Assembly: GCA_021806125.1 (NCBI GenBank)
Contig: JAJZYC010000092.1
Coordinates: 1-5,897, forward strand
DNA from: a bacterium
Lineage (GTDB): Bacteria; SZUA-79; Acidulodesulfobacterales; Acidulodesulfobacteraceae
Direction: 5' to 3'
DNA: 5,897 bases
Below the pieces are notes generated by a model. It saw only the letters and a list, made by a program, of their open reading frames with translations, was not told the DNA's origin and did not search any database. Below are positions 5,828 through 5,897 of this stretch, piece by piece; the stretch's first letter is position 1; the number at the start of each line of letters is the position of its first letter. A program made the translations under genes and the position numbers.

Positions 5828-5897
5828 ATGTACTCTAAAGAATACAAAAACCTTATATTAATCCTGCTGGTAGCTTTCTTTTTTATGGTAATGCTCG
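5828..5897 (+). CDS. Start of a putative membrane protein, cut by the window edge
   Basis: The ATG at 5828 opens a frame that runs to the window end and gives 23 residues. A short polar start (MYSKEYKN) is followed by LILILLVAFFFMVML, a membrane helix or uncleaved signal anchor. An in-frame TAA at 5813-5815 bounds the frame upstream, and no other start lies between it and 5828. No Shine-Dalgarno sequence is visible. It follows the PhoU-like gene by 63 bases on the same strand, so the two may be co-transcribed. Na+/phosphate symporters and sensor kinases are common partners of PhoU proteins and both can begin like this, but 23 residues do not allow a family call. Confidence 0.5.
   Translation, partial: MYSKEYKNLILILLVAFFFMVML

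Overview
This window reads as ordinary chromosomal DNA from an anaerobic or microaerophilic, Gram-negative-type bacterium. The evidence is a twin-arginine-exported, membrane-anchored, selenocysteine-containing formate dehydrogenase of the FDH-N/FDH-O class. The lineage cannot be fixed from the sequence. Base composition is uneven: sampled 60-base stretches are about 47-63% G+C in the formate dehydrogenase genes and about 23-28% in the gene on the right.

Positions 1-4919, minus strand: a formate dehydrogenase operon read from right to left. A promoter with perfect -35 and -10 hexamers (4864-4891) precedes a catalytic alpha subunit (1820-4822). Its reading frame crosses an in-frame TGA at 4223-4225, read here as selenocysteine, with a SECIS-like hairpin directly downstream. 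Next, with its Shine-Dalgarno sequence overlapping the alpha stop codon, is one gene (329-1807) that fuses the four-cluster iron-sulfur beta subunit to the four-helix cytochrome b gamma subunit. Last, cut by the window edge, is a gene (1-306) whose N-terminus and position suggest the FdhE maturation factor. Together these would oxidise formate outside the cytoplasmic membrane and pass electrons through the molybdenum (or tungsten) cofactor, five [4Fe-4S] clusters and two b hemes to the quinone pool.

Positions 4920-4996, minus strand: a complete tRNA-Arg with anticodon CCG and an encoded CCA end, directly upstream of the formate dehydrogenase promoter.

Positions 4997-5897, plus strand: a short AT-only tandem and palindromic repeat, then a divergent AT-rich gene for a 232-residue all-helical protein that looks like a degenerate PhoU-domain protein. 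A 10-bp inverted repeat follows, then the first 23 codons of a gene starting with a membrane segment. Neither plus-strand gene has a recognisable Shine-Dalgarno sequence.

I found no mobile element, CRISPR array or clearly new system. The points most worth a second look are the recoded selenocysteine codon with its hairpin, the beta-gamma fusion, the inverted repeat overlapping the -35 box, and the degenerate PhoU-like protein.
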